From the NCBI GenBank assembly GCA_031841125.1, contig CM063110.1, positions 26,159,626 through 26,223,625 on the forward strand: a DNA stretch of 64,000 bases, given 5' to 3'. Below the pieces are notes generated by a model. It worked only from the letters and a program-made list of their open reading frames with translations. It did not search any database and was not told the DNA's origin. Below are positions 46,570 through 58,259 of this stretch, piece after piece (the stretch's first letter is position 1; each line of letters begins with the position of its first letter). The DNA comes from Acanthococcus lagerstroemiae. Taxonomy: Eukaryota > Arthropoda > Insecta > Hemiptera > Eriococcidae. The position numbers and the translations under genes are program-made.

Positions 46570-47299
46570 CTGAAAAAGTAGTCACGTAACGGGCCTGCTT
46601 AGTAGTGGTAGTACGCATGCATTTTAAACAGACAAAACTGGTTTCTCGGTAGTAAACAAATTTCGTACAGAATATAAAACATTAGAAACTGCCGGTCTGG
46701 GTTTCATTACTAAAATTGTAGTCAATAACATAACAGCGTGAGAGTGTGACATCGCGTATGTCCTGGGAAAGGTACCTAAAGCCAGTGTGTGTTGAGGTTC
46801 ATATTCGAAAGCAGTCTGTACAGCGCACACCAGAGTAGATAGTTCTTAGAGATGCCGATTCAAAAAAATCTGAATCTGAAAATGCCATGGAGAGGAAAAG
46901 ATGGACGTTGAATCGAACAATAACATCTATATTCTATTTTATTTTTGATATTAAGTTTTATGCCTTCCAGCGTACTCTTAACTTTTACAAAAAGCCATAT
47001 TCTTCTCCATGAGCTGAAAAATTTGAAGTTCAAATGCGATGACCTAACGGTGGAATAGACAGAGATCGGATCGAATCATAAAGCACTTATTTTATTTCAT
47101 TTTATACAATAAGTCTTAAGCCTTCTACTTTTCACACATCAGTGTTTGCTCAGGGTTTCGAAAATTCTTTATATCCACGCGATAAGATGGTATGTCGATG
47201 AGTTTTATCAGGGATGTACCAATACGGGGTAGGGGTAGGGGCAACTAATCCCCTTTTGGAACTTTTCAATCAGCAGTTGGGAAAATTTACCATTACAGT

Positions 47300-47490
47300 T
47301 TTTTTTTCTTTCTTTTTTTTGCTTTGATACTTTTGGAATTGAGTTGAGAAGTTAGGAAAACCCAACAAGTCCAACGGTGTTTCTTCTTTTGCTTTGATAC
47401 TTGGGAATTTTGAGTTGAGTCAGTTGGAAAAATGCATGTTAAAAGGTTTATTTTTTTCCATACTACTTGGGAATCCTGAGGTGAGTCAGT
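47300..47490. repeat. Imperfect tandem repeat, about three units
   Basis: TTTGCTTTGATACTTTTGG...TTGAGTTGAG, TTTGCTTTGATACTTGGG...GAGTTGAGTCAGTTGG and ATACTACTTGGGAATCC...GGTGAGTCAGTTGG recur about 75 bases apart. Confidence 0.65.
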
Positions 47491-47544
47491 TGGGACTTTC
47501 ACAATTGTTGCCCCCCCCCCGAAAGACTGTTCCGTACGTCCCTG

Positions 47545-47835
47545 AGTGTTATGCAAATTTTCAACTCACATTACTTCGTTTACGTCTGTTTTGGGTCCAC
47601 ATGGTCCCATACTGAAGTGATACCGCGTGTGGGTGTGTGCAGAGGTTCTGATTTCGCATAAAATGCTGAAATTAGTGGCCAAAAGAAGGAAGTGGCACTT
47701 ACTTTTTAAAATTTTGAATTTGGATACGAATATGATAAGAATAGAAAATTAGATCTTCGTTTTTTAAATTTTGTACATTTTTCTCACCAACAAAGAATTA
47801 TTATTTTACATTCCTACAAAGATGAGTAGCTTCCC
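47545..47835. repeat. Dispersed repeat family S, copy 2
   Basis: Diverged copy of 28,098-28,435 in the same orientation. It carries small internal deletions relative to copy 1, for example in the block after GGTTCTGATTTCGCATA. Confidence 0.7.
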
Positions 47836-48504
47836 CCCCCCCTCCCGTCCCAAAAAATTAAAAAATTTAAGATCTGGTAAAATACTTGTAACTAAATATG
47901 AAAAATAAAATGAAATATTGGTATTATTATTTGATACAATATCTGTTTTCAACTCCCAATTGCGTTTTAAAATTTGAATTACAAATTTTTGAAAATTGTG
48001 GCATTTTTAGAAAAATTAAAGGTCTAGTATAGGCGCAAGAGTTGCAATGGAAAATAGAATGAAATGTGGGCGTTATTATTCAATACAAAATGCTCATCTA
48101 TTCCCTCTGCTCGGTTTTCAAATTCAAACTCACTATTTTACGACCCACCATAGCGCAAATGCGTTTAGTCATTTTAAATTTCGAGATGACCACGTGTAGA
48201 TTCGAGACGAGTAAGAGGGGGTAGGCTGTTTTTATTTTTGCTAATTTTAAATTTTTGCAATATTTTGTTGAACAAATATAAGATTTTTTCCTTAATTTTC
48301 AAAAAAGAAATAAAATAAAAATATAGACTCACTGAACCTTGGCACAAGAAGAGCGTATGTCACCTCTTTATAGATATTGAGACAAAATGGTGAATGCCGA
48401 AAAAAATCTTCCCGCGATTCATTTCTCAGTTTTCAGAATGGCGTATTTTATTTGCGATGCCGTCTCTATTGATACAAGATGGGGGTATGTCATTTATTTT
48501 CATC

Positions 48505-48650
48505 TTAACGCACGAAAGGCGTATATCATGTAATGAAGGCCGCAAGCCAGAATGTAAATAATAGTGCCAGAGGCGAGGCATATGTCATGTAATGAAGACA
48601 CATGTCATTGTAAACAGTGCTAGAAGGCGGGACGCACGTCATGCAAACAT
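48505..48650. repeat. Degenerate tandem repeat (GTCATGTAATGAAG units)
   Basis: Three units of about 50 bp with GCGTATATCATGTAATGAAG, GCATATGTCATGTAATGAAG and GACGCACGTCATGCAAAC, joined by AAATAATAGTGCCAGAGGCG-like or AACAGTGCTAGAAGGCGGGA linkers. Confidence 0.6.
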
Positions 48651-48659
48651 TATCAGATT

Positions 48660-50534
48660 TAGCCAGTGCCAGTGAGCTACATTTAAATAATAAATTGAAC
48701 AGCTTTTTAAATTTGCCTAGCTTGTGCATTCCTCATACATGCCTGTTAACCCTAGGTCAGAGGGAATAAATAATAATTTAACATTAAAAAAATATTCACT
48801 TTCAGTTTGGTTCAGGCAATAAAGAATAATGTAAAATTTAAAAAAATTTTCACCTTCAGTCTGATTCTTCCTTTGAATGGCGTAGAATACCATTTTGATC
48901 CACAAAATCTTTAAACATAATTCTAACTGGGAGAGGGGAGTTTCCAGTCACCAAGTTTCCTGCTTGGGAATTACGTTTTCTGGTCCACGGTCTGGTTTGT
49001 TGGCATTTGAGAAAACAAAATACAAGGATACTTCGTTTGGTTCATAAAGTTGTTTTTTTTTCATATCCGAAACTGTGATTTTCAAGTTCAAAGTGGAGCT
49101 GCATCAAAAATCAGTTGTAAAATTCAAAATTGACGTCTCAGAAACCCATATTGCAATGGCTTAGTCGATACTTTTACGTTATGAATTCAAATGTTGATGG
49201 TACGTCCAAGCAATTTTTTAGTGAGAGGTAGTAGCACTGGGCTACATTAGATTTTTTTTTTGATTTGTGCATTTTCAAATTTTCTGTAATTAACTACAGA
49301 TTGACGTTTTCAAATGAAACGATTTCGCAGGAAAAAGTATGGTTGCTTACTGCATGAAATAACGTTTTGTTTTCATCCAGTTACAACCTCAAGAGTTCAG
49401 TGAATGAACATTTTCCATTGGACGTACCCGAATTCGCGTCCTGGATTTTTTACTGATAAAGTTATGCATAGCTCTTGAAAAAACTCGCGAGTTATCTTTT
49501 AAAAGCACAAATTACTGTAACCATAAACCTTTTAAACAGAAAATTTGAAAATGCTCGAGCATTAATGTTTCATATTTTTTCGGTACTTCAACCGATGGCA
49601 GTACACCCCGCAAATGAGAATTTACAATGCCTTCGAAAATTTACATATCAAAAGAAGCTCCTTAGTTACCGTAATTTTACAAAAATAAAAAGAAAGCAGC
49701 AGACGCCGAAGGGTAACATGTTTGGTATTGTATTTTTAAAGACCCTGCTTTTGTCATCCATACGAAAGAAAAAAAACTGTCCAAAACAACGGCGCGACGA
49801 GGCGGTATCTGATGCCGTTTTGAAAATTGCAAAAAACTCAAGATCATATTCGTTTTGTATTGATGTATGGACGAAATTCAATCGATGTTACGATATGTTA
49901 TGCAAATTAAAAAGTAAAGTAGGCTCGAATTGGTAAGATATGGAAATAAAATGGTTTCTGAAGCTTTATTGTGAAATTATATGAATAGGAATTCGCAGAA
50001 ATTCTTGCTGTAGGGCAGAATAAGAAATATTTCCAATAAATTTCATGGTCGAAGTAAGATAAAAACTAGCACCCCAGCATAAAAATAAAACATGCAACAT
50101 TTTGTTTAAAATTATTAAAATTTTCCTTTGGCTAACGGTGATGATTGCTATGGGGAGGAGGGGAAGCCATTTTTTCCCGCCCGCTCGCAAACCATGGAAG
50201 CAAAAAAGCTTTTTATTACAAATTTGCATACATTATGACATCTTGAAAAACCACACCATACAAGCCATAAAATCTAATGTCTTTTCAAAATTTTTGGGTG
50301 CAATGCTCCCATTCCCTAAAATTGCAACCATTGGCCCTGATTCAAAGAGGCTGAAGTTTTGAATGGATTTCACATATTACGTAAGTAATTCATTGTTCTA
50401 TTTATTTTCCTAGCAAAGATACAACTAAAAAAAAATATGATAATACCTCTAATGATTATAAATTGTTCAGGTTAGTTCAGAAACACTATCATCCATGCCT
50501 CTCATACTCCAGGATAATCTGCTTTTTAATTTCG
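48660..50534. other. Unassigned; long open frame at 49,475-49,936 not recognised
   Basis: A 153-codon frame reads LASYLLKAQITVTINLLNRK and, later, KKKNCPKQRRDEAVSDAVLK. It is Lys-rich with no motif I recognise, starts at a plain ATG and has no clear splice sites. Codon use looks like AT-biased background. I leave it as a probable chance frame. Confidence 0.3.
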
Positions 50535-50540
50535 AGGTTT

Positions 50541-50575
50541 GGCATGCGTGCATCGCCATACGTCCCACCACACCG
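50541..50575 (-). repeat. Fragment identical in part to the 20.5 kb SINE-like insert
   Basis: On the minus strand GGTGTGGTGGGACGTATGGC, then GATGCACGCATGCCAAA, matches 20,496-20,532 with one difference. Similarity ends on both sides. Confidence 0.6.
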
Positions 50576-50774
50576 CCCCTCCGATTTTAAGAATCTGCTA
50601 TATATTTGAAATGAGAGGGGAGTACTTTTCCTGGTGTTCGGCGGGTGTGGAGGTGGGGTTTGTAAACTAACCTGAACCGTTTTTAAAGCACTGAATTACA
50701 TATATCTTTAGTCGTTACAGTGTGGTGTTTCTGTTTATTAAATAAATGTATACGTTAAGGCAGAAATATAATAG

Positions 50775-51040
50775 CAGAAACGGATTCCCCGTATGGCTCA
50801 TGAGGCTTAAGTCTCAAGCAGGTCCTTTTTTTAGGGGGCGGCAAATTTTAGAGGTTTCTTCAGTTATTAAGTATTTTGATTTTTGACTAGATATTGTAAG
50901 TCCTTAAGAAAAATCACGAAAATGTATCATTTATTTTTTAAGCATCCAAATCCCTTGTTGATGTAGAGGAGATATGCCAGGTTCTAGGGGTAGTAAATTT
51001 ACTCAAGCTTCAAGGCGGCAAAATCATTAATCCGTCCCTG
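50775..51040. mobile_element. Probable MITE, CAGGGACGGATT-type ends
   Basis: The left end CAGAAACGGATT and the right end, inverted, CAGGGACGGATT agree at 10 of 12 bases. Both ends are followed by GGCGGCAAA / GCGGCAAAAT blocks in opposite orientation. Non-coding; no target duplication seen. Confidence 0.45.
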
Positions 51041-51654
51041 AATGTATGTAGAAGCCATTCAAACCTTCAATCCTGTTAGACTATGGAAGAATTCTAATAT
51101 TTTTCAACGATATTTGGCATACATTTTTTGCGCATAAATTCAAGTTTGTAGACCGGTTAGACGTTGGATATTGAAAAAAAAAAGTTCACGCGTTTTCGTT
51201 CTACTCTGATGCTTACGCTACACTACCGTCATTTCACAACCAATTACCGAGAACACTCGATAGACTGATCTCTATCATGCAACATCAAAGGGACCTACTT
51301 CTAGATTTCAGTAACTCAGCAGTGAGCACCACGCAATCTTCAATCTACCATTGATTGCTAACGTTCGCATACAACTTCTGTTGTCTGTAGCCAAGGTTGC
51401 TTAGCTAAGCCGAAGCTTTTAGCCGTTAGCCGATCGATTTCAGCCCAACATTAGTGAGCCATTAACTAGCTAATGAGACCATGTTAGCTGTTAGCCGAAG
51501 CCAATCGTTTTTAGTATGGATTCCAAACTATTTTCATACAAAAATAAATATATACGAATTTTTGACCTAAAATGGAATGTAAATGTAAAATTGAATCATT
51601 TTATTCATGTATGTAAATCGAAAAGATTCACCTGCTTCGCTGCTTGGTACCTAA

Positions 51655-52130
51655 TTTTGCCACCTCTCCTAATTATGGAACCCCTCTGCATACTCATCTA
51701 CATCGATGGAAAAGTGATCCCCCAGCTATAGCCACGCTCGATACCTGGGACTGCATTTGGACTACAAACGTCATTGGCAAGGAAGAGAGAACTACTCAAC
51801 AGGCAGTTCAAAAAGTTGTACTGGCTCATCGGGCCTCGCTCGGAACTTATAGCCTCATCAATAAGAGGATTATCTACTCCACCATCTTCAAACCTGACTG
51901 GGCTTACGGCTGCGAACTGTGGGGATCAACAGCTGTCTCCAATCGTCTCGTTATAATAAAGGTTCCAAAACAAGCTCACACGAACAATCGCTACAGCTCC
52001 GTTTTATACCACTAATGATCAACTTCGGTCTGATCTCGATCTCGTCTCCGTCGATGATGTCATCTCTCCAACGTTTGCTCCGTCATCCTGGAGGCCATAA
52101 TGTTACCAGATACCAGCAGTGACACCAGCC
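51655..52130 (+). pseudogene. Jockey-like LINE reverse transcriptase C-terminus (broken)
   Basis: IYIDGKVIPQL is followed, in shifted frames, by YLGLHLDYKRHWQG, KRELLNRQFKKLYWLIGPRS, NKRIIYSTIFKPDWAYGCEL, and WGSTAVSNR. The order YLG..LD, KLYWL, K..IY...KP.WAYG.ELWGS..SN is diagnostic of Jockey-clade reverse transcriptases. It continues to NDQLRSDLDLVSVDDVI, the usual last conserved block, and ends near 52,130. At least three frameshifts; the palm with the catalytic residues is absent. Confidence 0.85.
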
Positions 52131-52689
52131 GACTTCATAGAAGATGTATTCGTATATGGGATTTTATTAGCAAAATTATTTAATTAATTAATCTAATCTC
52201 ACTAGCTAACCACTACAGCTGATTGCGCTTCTCTAGTTTTCTGTTGTAACCTACTCTCATATAATTTGGTCAATACTATACTCTAGGTAGTTCCAAATAA
52301 AATTTGAGGGAAAAAATGGAATAAGGATAGTAGGGATTTAATTCAAAGTTGGATCATAAATCTCATGTGATATTTAAAATTAAAGATCCAGCGAACCCCC
52401 CTATTCTATACCTTTTGATTTTTCAAACGGAGTCAGTTTTATTGCTCTTATCGGCGATCCAAGAAAAAAAGAAAAAAAAAACGAGAATTGGTTTAATTCT
52501 TTTAAATAACTTTTAAATAAGACAATGCATGATAGGGTACGTAAACCCGATTCATACATAATAAAGAAGTAATAACGACAAGATGTAAAATGGTAGTTAA
52601 TTGTCACGATGTCTCATTCCTGGAAGTTTAATTTCGAAAGGGAGGAGAAGAGGGATAAGGTTTTCAACGTATAGGAGGAAACAAAGACT

Positions 52690-53330
52690 CAAATTAATTC
52701 AATATTTTCATTAATCAATTATACAGATAATTTCATGTTTCCAACAATCAAATAAGTATTCTGATTTATCAGTTTTTTAATTATCAGATTATTTTTATAG
52801 ACAGTCATTTCAATTAGATTTTGATTGGTTTGATTATCTGAGCGAACACCTATTTTAAGTAATCGATTATTTTTAATAAAAAACTACATACTTTAGTATG
52901 TAAATTATTTCGATTAGTTTTATTAATTTACCTAAGTTATTCGGTTATTTTATTTGAAAAATTATTCTACGTACTAATTTATTAATTTTGAATAATTTAT
53001 TCAGATTAAACAACTGTTTTCTTTAATCAATTACTTATCCAGAATAATTGATCGCTTCAATTATTCAATCATTCATTAAGAAATAATGAAGAATTTCAGT
53101 CAATTAATAATTAAATAGGCCTCATAAATTAAATAGCTTCGATTAATTTCGATCGGATAACTATATTATTAATTTTAATTTAATTCTAATGAACTAGGGA
53201 TGATGGAATAATCCAAGTCAACCGATTAATCGATTAATTTAGAATGATTCTGATTAACTGACGAATTTTAGCTAAACGAATAGTTTGAAAACCTTAATGA
53301 GATTAATCGAAACCAGCGACCCAAAATACC
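52690..53330. repeat. Low-complexity ATTAATCGATTAATT-rich stretch
   Basis: Very AT-rich with many ATTAAT, AATTATT and TCGATTA words on both strands. It is followed at 53,313-53,360 by CGAAACCAGCGACCCAAAAT, then ACCCCTATTTCGATATTTTG, which matches the motif found twice in each family X element. Confidence 0.5.
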
Positions 53331-53360
53331 CCTATTTCGATATTTTGTTCGATATACGTT

Positions 53361-54630
53361 TCTACTCAAGTTTAGTAACACATTTAAGTCCCCCTCTTGG
53401 GTTGCGAAAGAAGCTAACTTCACCACTTGAAGATCATTTCGGTCCAGTTTTAATCAAACCTTGAATTTAAAAACAAAATAAGGGTTGGGGAGAGTACTTT
53501 ATGAAATACCCTGTACATAGATATATTTCACGAAGGAAATCTCGCATTTCGAATTCTTTCACGATAAGATAGTACATCGGGGTCACGTCAAACAATGTAA
53601 ATTCGATATTAAGCGTTCATACCTCAACTTCTATAACCAACAAGAAAAAAATGTTTTATAGTCACGACGCTAAAAAACGCGAACGAATTTGAAACTACGC
53701 TAGCTATACGAAACAAAATAAATTATTCTTCGCCGGGGCGAAAATGTCTGCTACTCGTTGACATTTCCGACAGTCGCCACACGAAACACTACCGTGAAAT
53801 GTACTATTGAGTTTGAAAATTGCCAAAGGCGAGGAATTCTAAAATGGGTCATTCAGCGTCAATTTGACGCTGTTCTGCGGATTCCTCATAAATACCGTTC
53901 AACGAAAATATCGTCAATATAAAATATATAGATATAAAATAAAAAAAATTAAGAAAAACGGTTACTTTCCGTCTCCCTCATTTTCCGTTTCTGTTTCATT
54001 TCTTTCAATGGCCGTCGAAACAATAGACAGTTATGTGTGGTGTGAAGTCTGCGAAAGTATAATTCAGTTTTTTCTCTGCCTTCACTTTACACAGGATTCA
54101 TTTTCGGAGGAGAAAGAAACCTTCGAACGTATATATCTGCGATGTTTCCTTTTCTGTAAGTCTCTGGAGATAGCTCGTAAAAATCTCTAATGAAATGCGT
54201 CTCCTGTCTCTCTGAGCAGATGGTCAGATCGACATGAGACAGGAAAGCGTCTTCAAACAATAGAGTTTAGTTTCTTCGTCGGCCAAAAATTTTCTTCCCC
54301 CTTCCCCAGCTAGCGGATGATGGGATAAAGGACTGAAATGTACCATTAATTTTGATCTTCAATAGGGAGAAATCGAGCAACCTATCGAAAGGAATTTTTT
54401 AGATTTCAGCTTCCAACGAAAGGAGAAATGGATGCAGAAGGGCTTTTTACTTCAAAGTGTTCCCCTTATCCTGACGCAGCCTATTCGGAGTAATTCTAGA
54501 TTAGGGGGTGCAGTGCCGGGGGGGGGCAATTGTACTGCCCTATACCTTCATCATTCGCGATTGCATGAGATACTTCATCCAAAATGGATTCCGATCCAAA
54601 AATCTAAATTTTATCATTGAAAAAGGTAAA
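53361..54630. other. Unassigned sequence
   Basis: An open frame of 108 codons at 53,864-54,190 has no recognisable motif. No repeat partners found. Confidence 0.35.
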
Positions 54631-54644
54631 ACTCACAGGAATTA

Positions 54645-55130
54645 GAAAATCAATCAAGCAGCGTTGCGGTATCTGGGCCATATACTAAGAGGGGAAAAGT
54701 ATGGGATACTACGCTTGATCTCGGAAGGCAAAGTTGACAGACGGAAATCAATTGGCAGACGGCAGAACTCCTGATTAAAGGACCTGCGCTGGGCTGCATA
54801 TCGTCGGAAATACTCAGGAAAGCAGTATCGAAACTACAGATAGCCACCTGGTTGAAGTCTGGTTAGCCGAGTGGATAGCGTACTGGTCTCGGAATCCGGA
54901 GGTCCCGGGTTCGCGCCCCCGTAGCAACTCGCTACATTTCGACCTGGGCTGGTTTCCCGAAAAGAAGAAAAGAGGACTCAGACAGCTTAACAGTCTCCCC
55001 GACGTCTCTGAGGTAATGCTCGAAAGGGCGGATTCCAGGTTGCGGGTTGAGAGCAAAATGAAAAAAAGAGCCATCTGGTTAACCAACCTCCAATAAGAGA
55101 TGGCAGAACGAAGAAGAAGAACGAATTAGA
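54645..55130 (+). pseudogene. RTE-like LINE ORF2 C-terminal domain, split by a SINE
   Basis: Reads ALRYLGHILRGEKYGILRLI, then EGKVDRRKSIGRRQNS, a stop at a Trp position, and LKDLRW. In the next frame SEILRKAVSKLQIATWL follows, then the SINE. After it, AIWLTNLQ resumes the frame. The L.YLGHI.R...YG.L.LI.EGK...R..GRR..S block is the usual C-terminal region after the RT of these LINEs. The duplicated target (AGCCAYCTGGTT) is part of the ATWL/AIWL codons. Confidence 0.8.
54857..55068 (+). mobile_element. tRNA-derived SINE, copy 1
   Basis: The head has an A box (TTAGCCGAGTGGATAGCG) and a B box (GGGTTCGCGCCC), with a pairing anticodon-like arm (CTGG...CCGG). The body holds ACTCAGACAGCTTAACAGTC, CCCGACGTCTCTGAGGTAAT and GCTCGAAAGGGCGGATTCC, all shared with copy 2 at 60.25 kb. 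AGCCACCTGGTT (54,842-54,853) and AGCCATCTGGTT (55,069-55,080) form a 12-bp target duplication with one mismatch. An A-rich tail lies just before the right duplicate. Transcription would be by Pol III. Confidence 0.85.
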
Positions 55131-55329
55131 GGTTTCTCGGTTTCTGATCCTGAATATCGCATTAGAATCTTTATCCGATTCGAATCCCAATTTTACCCTT
55201 CAATAACTTTCGTATCGGGTAAACCCATGAAATTACTCCACATTAGCAACGTCGATTTCCGAAAGTTGATGATTTGGATTCAGGGAGGGGGGGGGGGAGC
55301 TCAGATGAAACTGAAAAATTCGACATGTA

Positions 55330-55880
55330 CTATCAAATAGTAATCTTCCGATGTCACTGAATTCGATTTTAGCATTAATTTCACCCTCCATTCTGATCCC
55401 TAGGTTCCAGAATTTTTATCTGAGGGTAATACTAATGCCAAGATCGAATTCATCAACCTCGAAAACCTACTATTTGATATCTATATCGTACCTTTTTTTC
55501 GACCCCATAAATTCTCAACCTCTTCCCTCCCCCCTCCCTGGTAACCAAATCTTCAATACAGAAAAAAAAAAAATGTCGAAAACGAATTTAGTGACTCCAA
55601 GAATCTAATATTTAATACCCACATTATACTACTCATTATTTTGACCCAACTCCCAGTGGTGCAACCATTTTGAGTTGATGGTACAGCTAATGCCAAAATG
55701 AGATTCAGTGACCTTGAATACCATACAACTGATACCTTACTTTGGTTTCAAATTGGTTTTTCTAACAAGCTCAGAGAGTTCATATCATAATCGTTGCTGG
55801 CAGTGATGGAACCCCCGCAAACAAAAATTTTTCATTAGCTATATCTGACAGAAACGAAGAGAGGGACGAACAAATTTCTG
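55330..55880. repeat. Diverged repeat family T, copy 1
   Basis: Phrases such as TTTGATATCTATATCGTACC, ACTGAATTCGATTTTAGC and TTCAGTGACCTTGAATACCA recur in altered form at 57,165-57,560 and within the copy itself, suggesting an internally repeated unit of about 300-350 bp. No coding. Confidence 0.5.
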
Positions 55881-56204
55881 GAAATGGAAAGCTATAGGGT
55901 GAAAATTCGGCTGCCTTCTGGCTACGCCACTTCGTAGGTTGAGGAATAAGGACTGTGCTAAACTGTGGTCATCTGAAAGATCATTCGCCCCTTTTCCCCG
56001 CGTTCCCCATTTATGATGGTTCTAGCGTGGATATAAGAAATATGTATACGACAATTCTTAAACAGCAAAACGGGTGTAAAACAAATTGTGTAGGAAATTA
56101 GCTCCGTACTTCTTCATTTATTTATTTATGGCTTTCGTTTAATACACAAGTACTATAGACTATTGGCTGATAGTACTTTTATTTATTAATTTTAGAATGT
56201 CAGG

Positions 56205-57110
56205 TACTAATTACTGTATACTAAAATACTTGTTCCCAGAGTGGGAGAAAGCTGCTCTCAGCCTTTGCCATTCCAGTCTACAGAGAGCCACCTGGTGAAA
56301 CATCTTGTGGGTAATTAGTTTTTGAAAGTCATCTGCCCATTTGATTTTTTGTCTCCCACTATTTCTCTTCTCGTGTTTGTCCACCAGAATGAGCATTTTG
56401 TTACCCAGTCATCTCCGCTCCTGGACAGGTGTTCAGCCCAGTCACATTTTCTATTTAAGCATATTTCAATCATGTTATTATTGGCTGCTAGGATTTGTTT
56501 TATTTTTTTAAATTTTTACTCTTTCCGATTATTTTATATGTACATATATCATGGATATTTCCATTTTGTTTTGTGTCACTTGTATTTTGTTTTTGTCTTC
56601 GTTTCTTAAGGCTCATGTTTGGACTTCGTAGCTTAGGACCGGGACAACGCAGGAGTTGAAGATTTAAGATTTTATTTGGGTTTTGAAGTTACTGCTGAAT
56701 ATTCTTTTCAAACGCCAATATTTTTTCCAACACATATTAATTCTTCTTTTAATTTCTTTTCCTTGTCTATTTGAGAAGCTAATTGTTTGACCCAGGTATA
56801 TGACGTCTTCTTCTTTTTCCATATTTTTACCCTCGATTTTTATGTTTGTTTCGTAATTAACGTTTGCAATTATATTTGTTTTATCGAAATTGATTTCCAG
56901 CTCTGTTTCTTTTCCTGTTTCGTTCAGATCATGGAGCATGAATTCTAAGTCTATTCTGGAATCTGCTACTAGAACTACATCGCCGGCAAAGCGGAGGTTA
57001 TTTATTGTTTTACCGTTAATATCGACTCCTCTGTCTTCCCGTACGAGGTGCTTAAAGATAAAGTTGGAGATAAAGGATCCTTCGTACTTCTTCGGATAAA
57101 AAAAAAAGAA
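56205..57110 (-). pseudogene. RTE-like LINE ORF2, palm to C-terminus, mutated active site
   Basis: The minus strand reads GVDINGKTINNLRFAGDVVL: the family FADD box is FAGD, so one catalytic Asp is lost. INFDKTNIIANVNY, EDVIYLGQTISFSNRQGKEI and CWKKYWRLKRIFSSNFKTQI follow (thumb). Broken frames then give VLSYEVQT-stop-ALRNED and CDWAEHLSRSGDDWV. The end is KRNSGRQKIKWADDFQKLI and LCRLEWQRLRAAF, the usual C-terminal KR..GR...RW.DD and R..WR...AF blocks. It begins abruptly at about 57,110 in an A-rich tract on the minus strand. Confidence 0.85.
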
Positions 57111-57164
57111 AAAAAAAAAGAGAGAAATACGTATATTATAAAGAGAGTAAAACAACTGCCATAA

Positions 57165-57560
57165 TCGATTTCAGTAGCCTATGAAAACTGCTATTTGATA
57201 TCCATGTCGCATTTTTCAATTCCATCAATTTTGACCATTTTGAGCGTCCTCTGCCCCCAAATCCAAATCTTCAGTTTAGGCAAAAACAAATTTAGTGATT
57301 CCAATAGCTTAATATTCATACACATATTGCATTTTCCGTCATTTTGACCGTCACACCGTCCCACTAGTCCGTTTTGGGTTCAGAGTTCTGAAATTGGATT
57401 CAGCGATCTTAAATAATATACAATTGATACCCAGTTTTGAAATTCGTTTTTACAGGAAGCCCCGAGAACACATATTATTATAATTGTTTCTGGAAATGAT
57501 GAAGCTCCCAGAAACACAAATTTTACATCAGTGTTATCTAATGGAATGGAGGAGAGGGCG
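57165..57560. repeat. Diverged repeat family T, copy 2
   Basis: TTTGATATCCATGTCGCATT, GGATTCAGCGATCTTAAATA, ATACAATTGATACCCAG and CACATATTATTATAATTG parallel copy 1 in order. The minus-strand LINE lies between the two, so copy 2 may be the far side of one larger repeat array. Confidence 0.45.
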
Positions 57561-58259
57561 GGCGAAAGGTAGGCAAGCGGTTCAGGTGAAAATAGGTCAA
57601 AAAACTACTTGTCTTCTCACTTTACTAAAATATTTCAATGGGGGAGAAAAATTTCATAGTTTTGATCCTAAACAAAAAAAAACTTTTCATTTGCACGGCA
57701 AGCGAGTCAATTCTTTTCAATTTTTACGAAAAATTTCTAGAGAAAAATTACATTTAGAACAGTCATACAGGAGATTGTGCTCCAAATTCACCCCCTTAGT
57801 ACCGGCTATGCAAGTAAATGAAAGTAATATAAGTATTTCTAATTCAGTTTGTAGAATTATTTCTCACATTACACCTCGCTACTTGAAAATTTTTTTCGTC
57901 GCATATTCATCTGACCATCCGTTTAAAGAGCGCATTGTAATAAACATTCTGCATAATAAAACTGCTACGCCGTACAATTTCTCCTCTTCTATACATTTTT
58001 TCTTTCTTCGTTTTTCTCGTAGACATGTTGCATAATTTCTGCTCCTGATTTCCTCGGTACAAAAAGTGAAAGTACACGCGAGCACGTATTTAAAAAGAAG
58101 AAAAATAAGCAGACTACTTGTGCTTCCGGAGAGCAAAAATGGTTGAAACTGTAGTCGTTAGAAGTGTTCGCAGGTTTTGTTATACAGATTTCCCTCGCTT
58201 TTGTTTCTGTTTTTTTCTCTTTTTTCCCCCAACAATTCGTTTCACTAATGACGGGAACA
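57561..58259. other. Unassigned; 183-codon open frame not recognised
   Basis: The plus frame from 57,484 runs into repeat family T at its start, which argues against a real start there. Its interior (HGKRVNSFQFLRKISREKLH) matches nothing I know. Confidence 0.3.

Noticed and set aside
47508..47521. Poly(C)/poly(G) runs as G-quadruplex regulatory sites
   Set aside because: Many such runs are scattered through the window, mostly at MITE edges, with no consistent link to a gene.
49475..49936. 153-codon Lys-rich open frame
   Set aside because: No motif or context; likely chance in A-rich DNA.
54857..54935. Functional tRNA gene
   Set aside because: A and B boxes are good, but the acceptor stem does not close and a second copy shares a long non-tRNA body, so it is a SINE head.
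57484..58035. 183-codon open frame, longest in the window
   Set aside because: Its start lies in a diverged repeat family, it has no recognisable motif, and composition is like the background.
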